Assembly (NCBI GenBank): GCA_963930775.1
Contig: OZ005689.1
Coordinates: 16,398,760 to 16,462,759 of the forward strand
Reading direction: 5' to 3'
Source: Cliona cf. orientalis
Taxonomy: Eukaryota > Porifera > Demospongiae > Clionaida > Clionaidae
DNA length: 64,000 bases
The notes under the pieces were generated by a model. That model saw only the letters and a list, made by a program, of their open reading frames with translations, had not been told where the DNA came from and made no database searches. Made by a program: the position numbers and the translations under genes. Each line of letters begins with the position of its first letter. The first letter of the stretch is position 1. Shown piece by piece: positions 1 through 12,164 of this stretch.

Positions 1-127
<127 letters not shown>

Positions 128-173
128 GACGGAAGAGTATATAAGATCTTGAAGAGCTGTCCATGCCTAGTCA

Positions 174-800
174 GTGCGTTATTGTTACTCCTTAATGTAT
201 GCTGGGAGAAATCTGTGCTCCCAGCTGCCTGGAAACAAGCTGCATGTGATAAAATTATTGCCAAAGAAGAACGCTAATGATGACACATCAAACCCAGCAA
301 ATTTTCAGCCCATCGCCCTCACCCCGTGTGTCAGTAAAATCTATACAACTATCATAAAGATAGATGGCCGAGCTACATGAAGAGTAATAACTACTTTGAT
401 ACTAGAATTAAAAAAAGCTTTTATCCCCTTGGTCCCTGGATGCATTAAGCATTAATTATGTGAAACTGGCTACTTGCACACCTTGATGGAGCTAACAGTG
501 TGTTTCGAGACAAACTTTGAAGAAGATAAATCGTGGAAGGAGATGAAGTAGCTATGCTGACTTAGTGAATGAAATTGAAGAAAAGGGATTTAGCTACAGT
601 GGACTTCGTCACCATAGAGGTTGGTGCTCGGGGATTTCTGAAGTATGAAAGTTTCCGTTGGCAAAACGAGGTGTTGGGTGCAGACAGAAAGGAGTTTTTC
701 ACATTGCTAATGGATGTAGCCAAAGTCACCACTAAAAACTTCTTTCATATCTGGACACAAAGAAACAGTTTATCTAAACCTGATAAAACATGACCACAGG
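174..800 (+). mobile_element. Non-LTR retrotransposon (LINE) fragment, decayed
   Basis: Two separate open stretches read as pieces of a LINE reverse transcriptase. The first (174-380) contains LPKKNAN followed by NPANFQPIALTPCVSKIYTT, matching the conserved RT block in which lysines precede a variable loop and then an N-x-x-x-F/Y-R-P-I-A-L-T motif. The second (569-793) contains VTIEVGARGFLKYESF and later FFHIWTQRN, the pattern at the C-terminus of some LINE pol proteins (E-V-G-S/A-R-G-F ... I-W-x-x-R-N). The catalytic block normally lying between them is missing and the two parts are separated by stops, so this is a deleted, inactive copy. The family inside the non-LTR class is not resolved. 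Confidence 0.7.
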
Positions 801-2549
801 TGTTGTCATTTGACTCTCTCTCACTTAGCTATAGCTAACTTTTGTTTTGTTTATCTTTACTATACTATTATCATTCTTCCTTTTTAACCATGGTGTACCA
901 TGTGGTACACATTTGCAAGTTTTGTACTAGGAGCCTGGTTATGTGTGCGCCATGAATAGATGTACATGTAGGCACACTCCCAATTGTTTCTGTACAAACC
1001 CTCACTCATTTATGAAAATGTTAAAAATAATAAAAAAGAGAGAGAGTGGTGGGGTGTGGAGAAATTGATCTTTCAAGTTTTCAACCTTAGGCCATACCTA
1101 TTTAATTTTATGTTGCGCAGGTCCGACCAACCCTGCATGATTTTCTGCTCCAAAGAAAATGAAATTTTTGTTATGTCATATATACTTAGTACTTTAGCGA
1201 GCTCTCTGCTCTGATCCTAGCTTCCTAAACGGCCCCCAGTTGAACCTGGTTGAGTCCACTGGTAAAAATAGTGATCAAGATTGATCTATAAAGTCAGAAC
1301 TCACAATGCAGCTAGCTATGAAGATTTCTTGGCAAATCCGGAGAGCTCCTGTGTAGACTGGTTACATGATTACTGTTCCTGTATAACCCACTAATCATGT
1401 GACTATCATTTTTATTTTTAAATCGGCCTAATGACCTTATTTGCAAGCCATTTCCGTGCACGCAACATAAGTTCAAATTGGTATGGGCTTAATGAAACTT
1501 ACCCATGGCCATGGTTGTTCATAGAACTTTGTCTTATCAGTAGCAGCAAAGCTGTCCCTTTCAATGCATGCATGTGACCTGACTCCATATTGATCTTCAT
1601 GATAATATTTTGCCCATCTGACATTAGAGGTCCTTAATGCAGCAATACTAGCTATCAACTATAGCTAATATATTCAGTAGTGCATGAAATTCAAGGGTAA
1701 ATGTATAATAATCATTTATACAGAGGCCTACATGCATCAATGTGGAAAACCATTCACATAGCCACACTCATAAAATTTTAATTATAATTAGCTATTACTT
1801 TCCATATTGTTACAAATTAAATCTAATTAGAACCATAGTTTACAGCCACAAAGATCGATAATAGCTCATCAAGTTCCAGTATTATGATTGTACAGTTGCA
1901 TGGCTGTCTGTAATCACTCGACTGGACAGGTGGACTGGATTGACTACTGGACTGACCTTCGACCTTAAATTTATGGGGTGCTAGATTTGATGAATTAGTA
2001 GAATGCTTACTTAAAATGTTGTACAACAGCTAAGTGGTACAATAGCTACAACCTTTTTAGATACCCTTTCCCTATCGTTATCTCCAGGTCTCTCCCATGT
2101 TCTCAATGTTGCATGCAAGTACCATCTCCCACCATTATGCCTTATTGTCTATTGATTTAGCAACAGTGCCTGGTATAGCTAGACAAGTGGCAGTGTCCTC
2201 CCCAAGGGCCTAGGATAACGTATATACCAGGTGGGTTTGGTTTGGGAGTGAAGCCTCAACTTGAAATACCTACCTATGCCAACATACGTTTTCGCTGCAG
2301 CGTGCTAGCAACATGTTCGTGAACAGCATAACATAACATTATTCAATAAAGACAACAGAGAATAAATTCCAGTTACAAAATTAGGGGACTACTGTAGCTA
2401 CATAAATTTTCAAAAGAAATAACTACTTGTGAATAGAAAATCTAACAGTTTGTGATTAGTTAATCATGGCAAAAACTGAGTGTTAATATTATTTTGTTAT
2501 TCATCAGAGTTTAACAATACTCAGGTGTTACTGTGCATATAATTTAAAT
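801..2549. other. Non-genic stretch between LINE and beta-helix gene
   Basis: I see no coding exon, RNA gene or clear transposon end here. Open frames are short and have no recognisable protein pattern. AT-rich single-copy-looking sequence with scattered TA-rich runs. Confidence 0.5.
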
Positions 2550-5500
2550 TTATTTGGCCTCAATCTGATCATTTTCCTCTGGTGCACGTGTTGGAGGCTG
2601 ATCTCGAGGTTTGGGGATTTCAACAACGGAGAAAGTCACTGTATCTTTACTAGGTTGAACTGGAGCCAGGAGATACTCATTCAACTCCTCGAGCTCTCCC
2701 GGCCGGGGATTATCCTTTCTAACCAGCAAATACACGTGATAGATAATCACTCCAACCAGAAGGATGAAGGTTATGATGGTAGAGCTGTAGACCGCAGCTG
2801 TCTGCTTTTTAGTGTCAATTTTGAAGCGATACCAACTAAAAGCAGATAATGCAAGAAGATTGAAGTATAGAATTGTATCCAAGATATTATAAGTAGGTTT
2901 TTGTAAACAGTTACACCAGCAAACTTGCTTAGAGAGAACATTACTCCAACTAAGATGTTTGTTGTTAAGAGTAATGTTTGAGGATCTCTGGACACAGTGA
3001 CTGAAGCAGTGATGTACAAGACCACCCTCATGAGCAGTAGCAAGCCAGTCCAGTAGCGATACTTACTGTTGTATGGAGCGTGGTGGACAGATATAAAGGC
3101 ATTGAGCTTAGTATTCCTTGTCCACTTGAAAACCTTCCATTCTGGAGCACGAACAAGCCACTGCCAGAGAAAGAGAAGAATTGTGTAGGGGACACCAACT
3201 ATAACAATCAACAGAGCAATAAGGACAAGAGCTACATGCTTCCCTCGAAAGTATGGCACATTTCCATCAGGAAGCCATACAGTCTCTCTTGAGCCATCGG
3301 GATAGTCAATGACAGCAAATGACAAAGCTGTGATAGTCACTGAGAGGAGTTTGGCATAAGATAGCAGGATTAGTGTAGCTAGAGTTGCAATTGGGTCTCT
3401 CTTTCCAATTAGTCCAGCAAATCGAGGGGAGTACTCGCTGACTATGATCACGATAATCACTAGAGAGATAATGTAGACAGGAAATACCAGTTGAAGCCAG
3501 GTTTTGGAGTAGGTATCAAGTCCATCAAAGAAACAGACATCAATTCCTATGTCCAGATTAAGCCAAGCTACAAACACTGTGGGAAAACTAGGCTCTAACG
3601 ATGGAAAGAAGACGGCATTGTTAGCTGCTACGATGTTGGCATAAAAGATAAAGCCATTGATCAGTCCAATAGCCACTGTCATGTTGAGGGCTAACAGTGC
3701 AGTCACCAGCAAGATTCCTGCTACAATGGCAGCTAGGAGAATTACTACAAGCACTGCAGTCCAGTGATTGCGACAAGATAAGCAGCGTGAACTACCTAGG
3801 GAGAGGCTGAGGTGTTTCTGACAACCTCCACATAAAACTCCACTACGATTGTAAGCACACTGTGCGTCTGATCCATCAGGAAGGTTGAGATTCATGTTGA
3901 CATTCTCAGTTGGAGATCGGCAGTAGTCCAAAGGGCAGTTGGGATGAATGACGTAGCCAGGGGGGTCTGTATCATTGATGTGAGTGATCCACGAGTTAGT
4001 GTTAACTCTCACAAGAGATTTAGTTGTTGAGTTGCAGCTAGTGATATGGGGAGACAATTTTGAATCGCAATCACATTCACATCTTGTATCACTGTCAAGA
4101 CGTTGAAAGCCAACTGGGCAAGTGCAGTTGCTGAACTCTATATACAGACGTCGTGTGGAAAGTGTGGAGCTTCCACAAGGACCATCAGCAAAGAGTTGTA
4201 TTGTTTCAGAGTTATGAGGAGAAAACACATTGAATGTTATATTGCTACAGTTTCTCCCTACACTTTGAATTTGCTGTCCTTCACTAAAGCCACCATCTTG
4301 TGAAGATAGAGAACTGATGATGTTTGCATTTACAGAATGATTGACCTGATCCACTGCAACAATTTCAAGTGGCATATTGAAGGCTCCTCCTTTCCTGACT
4401 TTGATGGTTGGTGGCTGATAGCCACAGTCTGGCTCACTCTCACTCTTACAAAAACAAACTCGAACAGGCAGAGAGGATATGGTATCTAATGATATTATGT
4501 TGGTGATGGCACCAAGGTAACTGACACCACTGTAGTATAATGGTGTTTCTAATTGCAGATTGTACACTTCAGCGAATGGACTTGGGATGCATCTATCCAA
4601 TAGTCCTCCAAAGATGTTGGCTCCTTGCTCACTTGCAGTATTGCCAAAGAAGAGTATGTTTATTAACCCATCTTTTCCATATAATTTAGTTTGATGAAGT
4701 GCAAGTGTTTGGATGAAGCATTCATTGTCCGGTGAGCAGGCACCAGCATTGGTATTGTCTGCCACATATATGGCTCCTCCATAGTTGGCATGGTTAGCTC
4801 GGAAGAGTAGTTGTTTAGATTGACGATACGACGATTTATGTTTCAGTACATACAATTTTGCATTAACTTCTAAATAAAGTCCACTTCCATTTTCTGCTCT
4901 ATTGTTGATGAATTGAAGAGTCCCTGGTTGATATACCGCAATTGTTGAACTAGTGGCATGGATTCCTCCACCCCTTATAGCATCGTTGTCAGAGATGATA
5001 CAGTTTCCCCTGACTTCAAGATCACTTTGCTGGAGAGAAATCCCACCTCCACTGCTGACAGTGGCTGTGTTGTTGGCTATTGTATACATCATGATTTTAC
5101 TCTCAATGGCTAATATTGCTCCACCACACCTTGCTTGATTGTTTAGTAAATCACTTACTCCAATGAAGATCACGGTCGACTGGAAGCTTGTAATTGCCCC
5201 TCCTTCTTCTCTTGCTTCAGCTGTTATGTTCGATTGTTCTGCACGGTTCTCTAATCTTGTGTAGCCACTGAAATTGAGGTTACTGTTGAAAATATAGAGT
5301 GATCCTGAATTATAATCAAATGTACCATTAGCAATATGTGTCAAGCTTTCTATAGTAAACATTATTCCTCCATAGTTGTTAGCTTTGTTAGCATAAAAAC
5401 TGCTACCAATAATGTTAAATGATGATGTGCTGGCCCATGCTACACCACCACTATCAGCTGCACTGTTGTTAGTAAAAGTACTGCTGGCGATATTAAATGA

Positions 5501-7095
5501 TGAGTCAGATATTTTCATGACGCCACCATATTCAGCTGCACTGTTGTTAGTAAAAGTACTGCTGGTGATATTAAATGATGAATAAAATGTGAACATGACA
5601 CCAGCATGTCTAGCTGCACTGTTGTTAATAAAAGTACTGCTGGTGATATTAGATAACAAGCCATAAACTGTGTATATGACACCACCTTCATTAGCTGCAC
5701 TATGGGTAAAAGTACTGCTGGTGATATTAAATGTCGAATCATATGTGCACAACATGACACCACCTTCATTAGCTGCACTGTTGTTAATAAAAGTACTGCT
5801 GGTGATATTAAATGATGTATCAGTTGTGAACATGACACCACCACCATAGTCTGCACTATTGTCAGTAAACGTACTGCTGATAATATTAAATGATGAATCA
5901 GATGTCCATATGACACCACTATCATAAGCTGCAATATTGGTAAAAGTACTGCTGGTAATATTAAATGATGAATCAGATATCCACATGACACCACCTTCAT
6001 AAGCTTCACTGTAAGTGTTGTTAGTAAAAGTACTGCTGGTAATATTAAATGATGAATCAGATGTCCACATGACACCACCATCATAAGCTGTACTATTGGT
6101 AAAAGTACTGCTGGTAACATTAAATAACGAATCAAATATCATCATGACTCCACCATTAGCCCCAGCACTGTTGGCACTATTATTAGTAAAAGTGGTACTA
6201 TGGATATTGAATGAGTTTCTATATGCTATCATCACTCCACCGTGGATTATGGCTGCATTTTCAACGAAATTGCTATTTTTGATGTTGATTGAGGTTCCTG
6301 ATGTGATCATGACCCCAGCAAAACTGGCTTTATTGTAGCTGTAAGTGCTTCCAATAACATGGAGACTGCTATTGTGAGCAAATAGTGCTCCTCCTATCTC
6401 GGCTCTATTGTCTATGAACTTGCTGCCAACAATTGAAACATTGCTGAAGCTGTGTACAATGCACCACCAACTGCAAGCGATGGATTTCGATTTAGATAGA
6501 GATAATATTTCAATATCTCTTGATCATTTGTAAAATTTGAGATAGCATGATGTTTAAATATGCTAGCATGTATATTGGAAAGGAATAAACTTCTTGTAAT
6601 GCTGGCATCAGTCACTTCATTCAGCACTAGTGCTGTGCCTCTGCCTTCCACACCCTCAAAGATGGTATCTTCAACTGTAAACTGCTGCACTTGGCTAACT
6701 CTGTTACCTCCACAACCAATGAAGTGCAGATCCTTTATCATAGCAAATGTTGTCTCACTGATATTGAACCTTCCTGACTGACTGCCACATTCAACAAACA
6801 CAGTTCCATTAATGCCTCCTATGACCTTTGTCATTGAGAAGTTGTCTGTATGAGACAGAGAGAGCTCTCCATCAAGACTATGATTTCCTGGCAGAAAGGA
6901 GAGGGATATGTTAATTTCATTTCCGAGGTAGCTAGTAGAATTAGCAGCCAACTGTGGTAGAGTAAGGCAGGGATCTCCAGGACAGTGGACACTCAGTGAG
7001 GATGTGATGTAGTAGTGTGCCTGGCTGTTTGCAGAGTCAGCATACACCAAGAGGAACAGTAATAGATCGCAGAATCTGATGGAAAAACGACTCAT
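2550..7095 (-). CDS. Secreted beta-helix repeat protein with multi-pass membrane C-terminus (Pmp-like)
   Basis: Reads right to left from ATG at 7095. The N-terminus has a hydrophobic signal (FCDLLLFLLVYADSA) followed by a segment with PGDPCLTLPQLA. From about 6400 to 5000 the protein is a series of roughly 25-30-residue repeats of the form SSFNITSSTFTNNSAA..GGVM, the F-x-N-N/S and G-G-V/A-M pattern of right-handed beta-helix polymorphic-membrane-protein-type repeats. A cysteine-rich linker follows (GFQRLDSDTRCECDCD; CAYNRSGVLCGGCQ), then at least seven hydrophobic segments (e.g. VLVVILLAAIVAGILLVTAL; HVALVLIALLIVIVGVPYTI), then a charged acidic/proline cytoplasmic tail ending at 2550. I see no intron. 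The reading frame changes twice, near 6445 and near 2890, each equivalent to one missing base, splitting it into three frames (7095-6412, ~6450-2771, 2882-2550). Function is not known; surface recognition or adhesion is an inference from architecture. Confidence 0.8.
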
Positions 7096-7245
7096 TTTGA
7101 AATATTACGAAGTTAGCCACTAGTAGCTGATCGAACAAGAGCACTGTTTCTATGCCACAATTAAGCTACCGGACAAAAATTAAAAATTTAGCTAATCTGG
7201 TATGATTCTTTTTCAATAGCACATAAGTTTCAGTGTTACAAGCTA
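7096..7245. other. Upstream region of the beta-helix gene
   Basis: Short 5' region between the start codon and a transposon insertion. No TATA box or other element stands out clearly. Confidence 0.35.
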
Positions 7246-8746
7246 CAGTGGCAGATCCAGGATTTCTAGAATTAGAAGCGGGGTTCTAATTTATAGTTGC
7301 GCGCGAAACGCGCGCAAATTTTTAGAAACCACGCTCGCTTTCGGGCTAAAACCACGCCCACTTTCGATCGTTTTTGGGACCAACTACCGGCCCTACCAGT
7401 AGGCATATTACATCAAACTTTTAGATTATTCCTTACACTTTCCTTACCATACATAATAATAAAGGAGGCTTCAAGATACAATTTAGTCTTTGTTCCGTAA
7501 AATTTCATTGAATGGTTGCGGAGATGTGGCTGTTTTAATATTTTTCTAAACATCACAATTTTTCTGCCAGGTGTATGTGTCTACTATTCCAATAGGAGAA
7601 TGGCACATAACATGTTGAACGCTTCAGAGGCCTACAACTCAAAAACTACCTACTGATTGACTCCAAACTTGAAATATAGCATGTAAGTACTTCTCTACTT
7701 ATTCTACTGATGAATTTAACATACCTTAATGAATAAAAAAAATTGGTGTGCATACATGTTTGGCTGCTACAGTAGCTAACACTTCACTGCCTCAGAATTC
7801 CAGAAGCTGACTTCATGCATGATTTTTTGAAATTACTACATGTAGTTTAGATGTCCGCTCAAACACATACATAAGTTTTCATAGTGTTACACACACATGT
7901 TTACACATGTAGCTACATGCTCATATGCACATATTAATATTGTTTTCTGAAGTGGAATCTATTCTTAAAGTGTAAGATGAGCCCTGAGTTCTTTAGAAGC
8001 AATAAAGAATTTAAAGTGCGTGCACTTTCTATGTATCATATTTTTTGACAGAAATAGTCTAGCTAGGTGTAGTTTGAGCCAAAAATTTCATTTTTCATAT
8101 TTTCAACACATTTTCTTATATGTAGCTACACATGTTATTTTACGCAAAGTAAAATGCTTATTGAGCTCTTTTCAACTGAACACTTCAAAAATGGTTAAAA
8201 CTACTAAAATATTTGAAATCAGCACCTTGAGTTACCCCTAGAAGCATAACATGCTCTGGAGAAGTGAGCAACATGGAGCAAGTTGAAGTTATCCATTAGT
8301 AATATTTGTGTGCCACAGTAGTTGAGTATGTGGTATTTATGGAGTTTCCCTGAAGCCCTGCAATGCCAGAAGTGGTTACAACCCAACACTTTGGATACTG
8401 TAGTGTAGTGCTCTCTTTTGCTGAAGCCTGTGGTGCAAGTTTGGTGTTTGCAGCATATTATTGTAGTGAGTAGTTATGATCCCTGAAACTTCATAATATT
8501 TATATGTGTGCAGGTTTTTTAGAGGCAATTTTTTGGGTTCTGATATGCCTACTACCAGTCTAATCGACCAGTTTTCAAACGAATTTCTTCTAAAGCATTC
8601 TAAGGTGAGCCATAGCAGCAGTTTTCTTAGTTCTGTAGCCAAAAAGGGGAGTTCCATTTAGTCTAATCAGTATACTTCTTAGTGCCAGGTGCAGTCCAAA
8701 GGGGGGTTCCTGTGCACCCCTGGATCCCCCTCTGGATCCGCCACTG
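7246..8746. mobile_element. TIR element of the CAGTGGC group, 1.5 kb, with 5-bp target duplication
   Basis: Starts with CAGTGGCAGATCCAG and ends with CTGGATCCGCCACTG, an inverted pair with one mismatch. The flanks AGCTA (7241-7245) and AGCTA (8747-8751) are a 5-bp target duplication. Inside there is no transposase-like frame, only short ORFs, so it is non-autonomous. The first 100 bp has the GCGCGCGAAACGCGCGC-type palindrome also seen near the start of the element at 34978. Termini and duplication length fit the hAT group that makes 5-bp duplications, but no transposase links it directly. Confidence 0.8.
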
Positions 8747-8808
8747 AGCTATAATAATTAATTATTATACTACAATCCAGTGGCCACTGATTTGACTTTA
8801 AATAAATA

Positions 8809-8999
8809 TACCGTAGGTTGGGTTTTAATTGCGAAGTGCGATTTTTTCTACGGTTCGCAATTAATAGATTCGCAAACATAAACATGCACGTATACTACAG
8901 TACGGTACAGGGTTGTCTATCGCAATTATTGGATTTGCAATTTGGCCTGACTTGACTAGAACGCAATTAGGCTACGCAATTAAAACTTGTCCTACGATA
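8809..8999. mobile_element. MITE, TACCGTAGG family, copy 1
   Basis: About 190 bp with imperfect inverted ends: TACCGTAGGTTGGGTTTTAA at left and the complement of TATCGTAGGACAAGTTTTAA at right, each followed by TTGCG. Flanked by TA. A second copy lies at 27162-27369, and the internal block containing AAACATAAACATGCACGTAT is conserved between them. Confidence 0.8.
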
Positions 9000-9295
9000 T
9001 AATATTATAGGCAGGACAGAGCCGGAGCCAGCATTTTTTAAGTGGTACGGCCATTAGTAAAATTATTCAAAGTATTATTATTGTGTAGCGGGAGAGGATG
9101 TCTCTCCTTCCACCCGGAGCTCAAGGGTATTATAATTATTATGGTAGCAAAAAATGCACTAAAGTACATAAATCATTAGATACGGAATGTGTCGGACTCA
9201 ATGGTTGCAAAGTTCTTTTTAATGATCATGTACAAGGGTGGTTATGATGTCAAATCTGTAAAGAGATGTTTGTAGCTACTACTACTATGTGTGTT

Positions 9296-9777
<482 letters not shown>

Positions 9778-10004
9778 TCACCACGTTTGCACACGCCATG
9801 CAAGATAAACGGGGTGGGGTTTAAGTGAGGAACGTGACTGTTGTATGTTTAATATTTACAATGATAGTATATATTATTGTGCATGACCAAGAGGCAAGTT
9901 TTAATAGCCGTAGTATGCCATGCAAAGAGACTTGGTAAGCATCTTACCTTCAAAAAATTGGTACGGACATGGCCGTACCAACCGAATAGGAGGCGCCGAC
10001 CCTG

Positions 10005-10265
10005 CAGGAAAGAGTGTACCCCTCCACACTTTGCTGCCTGAATAATAATAATATTATAATTATAGTAGGCATGCATGGAAGAGTTCAGTGACCCCTGTAC
10101 TCTTTGATGCCTGAATAATGGTAGGCAGGAAAGAGTGCATCTCGCACTCTTTTATGCATGAAGTCCTGCAAGAATATAAAGAGGCAGCGAAGAATGCAGT
10201 GACCCCTGCACTCGTTGATGCCTGAATAGTAGGAACAAAAGAGTGTACCCCTACACTCTTTGATC
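10005..10265. repeat. Cluster of short hairpin repeats (GAGTGTACCCC type)
   Basis: Four or five degenerate units each carry an inverted pair such as AAAGAGTGTACCCCTACACTCTTT, often followed by GATGCCTGAATA. They are divergent relatives of the units in the large palindrome at 17537-18902, here spaced by about 50-65 bp. Confidence 0.8.
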
Positions 10266-10777
10266 ATGATCAGTATACGCTAAAGCTAGACCTTCTTAAT
10301 GTATAAGTGGTACTATGGAATGTTATATCATCAATCAACCGCGGTTGACGTATGCGCGCGCCACATTCAGGTAGGGTGATCTATGAATTATGAATATAAT
10401 CATTTGCGCATGCCTTGCGTAAGCTAACAGTGCAGTGATATGATTGAAACCCTATGCATGACGTCACATCACTGGTCGACACGGCTACAAATTACGTGCA
10501 GCTATATCTGAACACGAGCAAGGACTTACCGGAAGCCAAGGCAGGCTACTGATCTATGGGATGTAATGTTCATGTGACCAAATTAATCAAGCAGCCAAGA
10601 CTGTTTGCTGCAAGTTCAACACTCGCTTGAACTTCGCCAAAACAAATCGATGATTGGAGATGGCTATGAAGATCGGTTCATAAATATCTAACAGTTATAT
10701 AGGTAGGGAGTTGAAACCTGTTACAGAGACTATATAGCAGTAAGGTAGCTCTATTAGCCTCAGTTGGGGTTAGTTAG

Positions 10778-11298
10778 TACCGTATCCGATCTAATTAACG
10801 CGCCATGAAAAAATTAATTAATTACAAGTGCTGGGTGGCGCGCCATTAGAGAGTAAAAATTATCCTTCGCGACCAGGTGGCGCGCAAAATTTGTACACAA
10901 AAGTATAGGGTCGCGTGGGTGGGCGCATTTAAATTTTAATAGAGCGTGAAAATTGCACTTCAGGCCAAGGTGGCGCATGTTTTAGCACTGGCGTAAGAAG
11001 CAGGGGGGCTGGGGGGGCTGTAGCCCCCCCCCCCCCCCCCCCCCCCCCATCTTGTCAGCCAAGTGGGCCCGGTAAACCTTGGAAGATATTTATTCTACTA
11101 GGCCTTGACATCTTCAGATTTGTGATGTAAAGTCTACTTTACAGCCAAATTAGCATAATCATGGTTTGAAGGTGTATCGTGTGATCCCAAAAAAAGCTTT
11201 GTGCGCTTTGCACGCAATTTTATTTACAGCCCCCCTATTCAAAAACATCTTCTTACGCCACTGTTTAGAGAGGCGTGTTAATTAAATCGGATACGATT
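10778..11298. mobile_element. MITE of the CCGTATCCG group, split by a nested insertion
   Basis: The left end TACCGTATCCGATCTAATTA and the right end (complement) TAGAATCGTATCCGATTTAA are inverted relatives, each followed by an AACGCGCC/ACACGCC-like block. With the nested element at 10986-11263 and its 5-bp duplication removed, the original would be about 240 bp. Several GGCGCGC/GGTGGCGC blocks repeat inside. A relative lies at 45852-45986. Confidence 0.7.
10986..11263. mobile_element. MITE of the CAGTGGC group nested in another MITE
   Basis: The ends are CACTGGCGTAAGAAG and CTTCTTACGCCACTG. Flanks TTTAG (10981-10985) and TTTAG (11264-11268) form a perfect 5-bp target duplication. A 25-base C run (11024-11048) lies about 25 bp inside the left end. 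It is non-autonomous and 278 bp long, and its insertion into the older 10778-11298 element sets their relative age. Confidence 0.85.
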
Positions 11299-12164
11299 CT
11301 ACAGTGTTGTACATGAAGCGAAAATTGTTGAATTATTTCTGATATTTGAGCTGGTGTTTCTGGAGGTAACGGCAACGACATATCTCCATGATTTGTCAAT
11401 ATACTTACCTAAAAGTAGCTCCCAGGTTTGCATTTATGAACTGCTGGAGGCTATTTGCTGCATGTTGAACACTCAACTGAATTTGGAAGCAGCCAGAGTC
11501 GCCCAAGGACCGTTTGGCCTTGGTCTGCTTGAATGATTGGCCAGCCGAATCTATGATCTTGTACTCTGAGGTGTTCTATATTCCCTTTGCATTGTATATT
11601 AATTTTTATTTTTAAGTGTGTAGCTTATATCTCCTATGTCTAGGTAGCTACGAAACTTTTAGTAAATGCATTATTCCACCATGCGGTCACCCATATACTA
11701 CTGTACAGCTGCTCAAATCGCGGTTAGAACCATAGGTGGTCTTAGCGTAGACTGTACCAGAACTTGGCAAGACATTAATTTTTATACATTTCCTGCAAAT
11801 ATTTAATGCTACTGTTAATATCAAGTCAAACGTCGGATCTTAAGTACGAACCCATGTATGCACAAAATTAGAAACATAATAATATTATAGTTTATTATCT
11901 CATGCATAGTAACCATGTTGTAACATGGTCACTTTGTTTGTAATCCTTCAGTTTATGAGAATGAATTAAAAATTATATAAAAACAATCCAGTCAGCATTA
12001 CGTACATCTTGAATCTACATGCAAACAGCTACTTGAGTTAGTAGTATAGGGATAGAGGAATACTTTCAATAACAGCACCAGTACTATTAGTTATAATAAT
12101 ATTATACACAAAGTCACTGTCAACCAAAATTATTGTCAACTTGAGCAATTCACTCTGGCACTAG
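11299..12164. other. Non-genic stretch
   Basis: I see only short open frames without recognisable protein pattern. The right part is probably the 3' flank of the gene ending at 12165. Confidence 0.4.

Noticed and set aside
5515-6135. 206-codon antisense-frame ORF inside the beta-helix gene
   Set aside because: It is a shifted frame of the same repeats; its regularity comes from the beta-helix repeat.
2550-7095. Bacterial (chlamydial) contamination because of Pmp-like repeats
   Set aside because: The multi-pass C-terminal domain, the flanking MITEs and neighbouring intron-containing genes place it in the animal genome.
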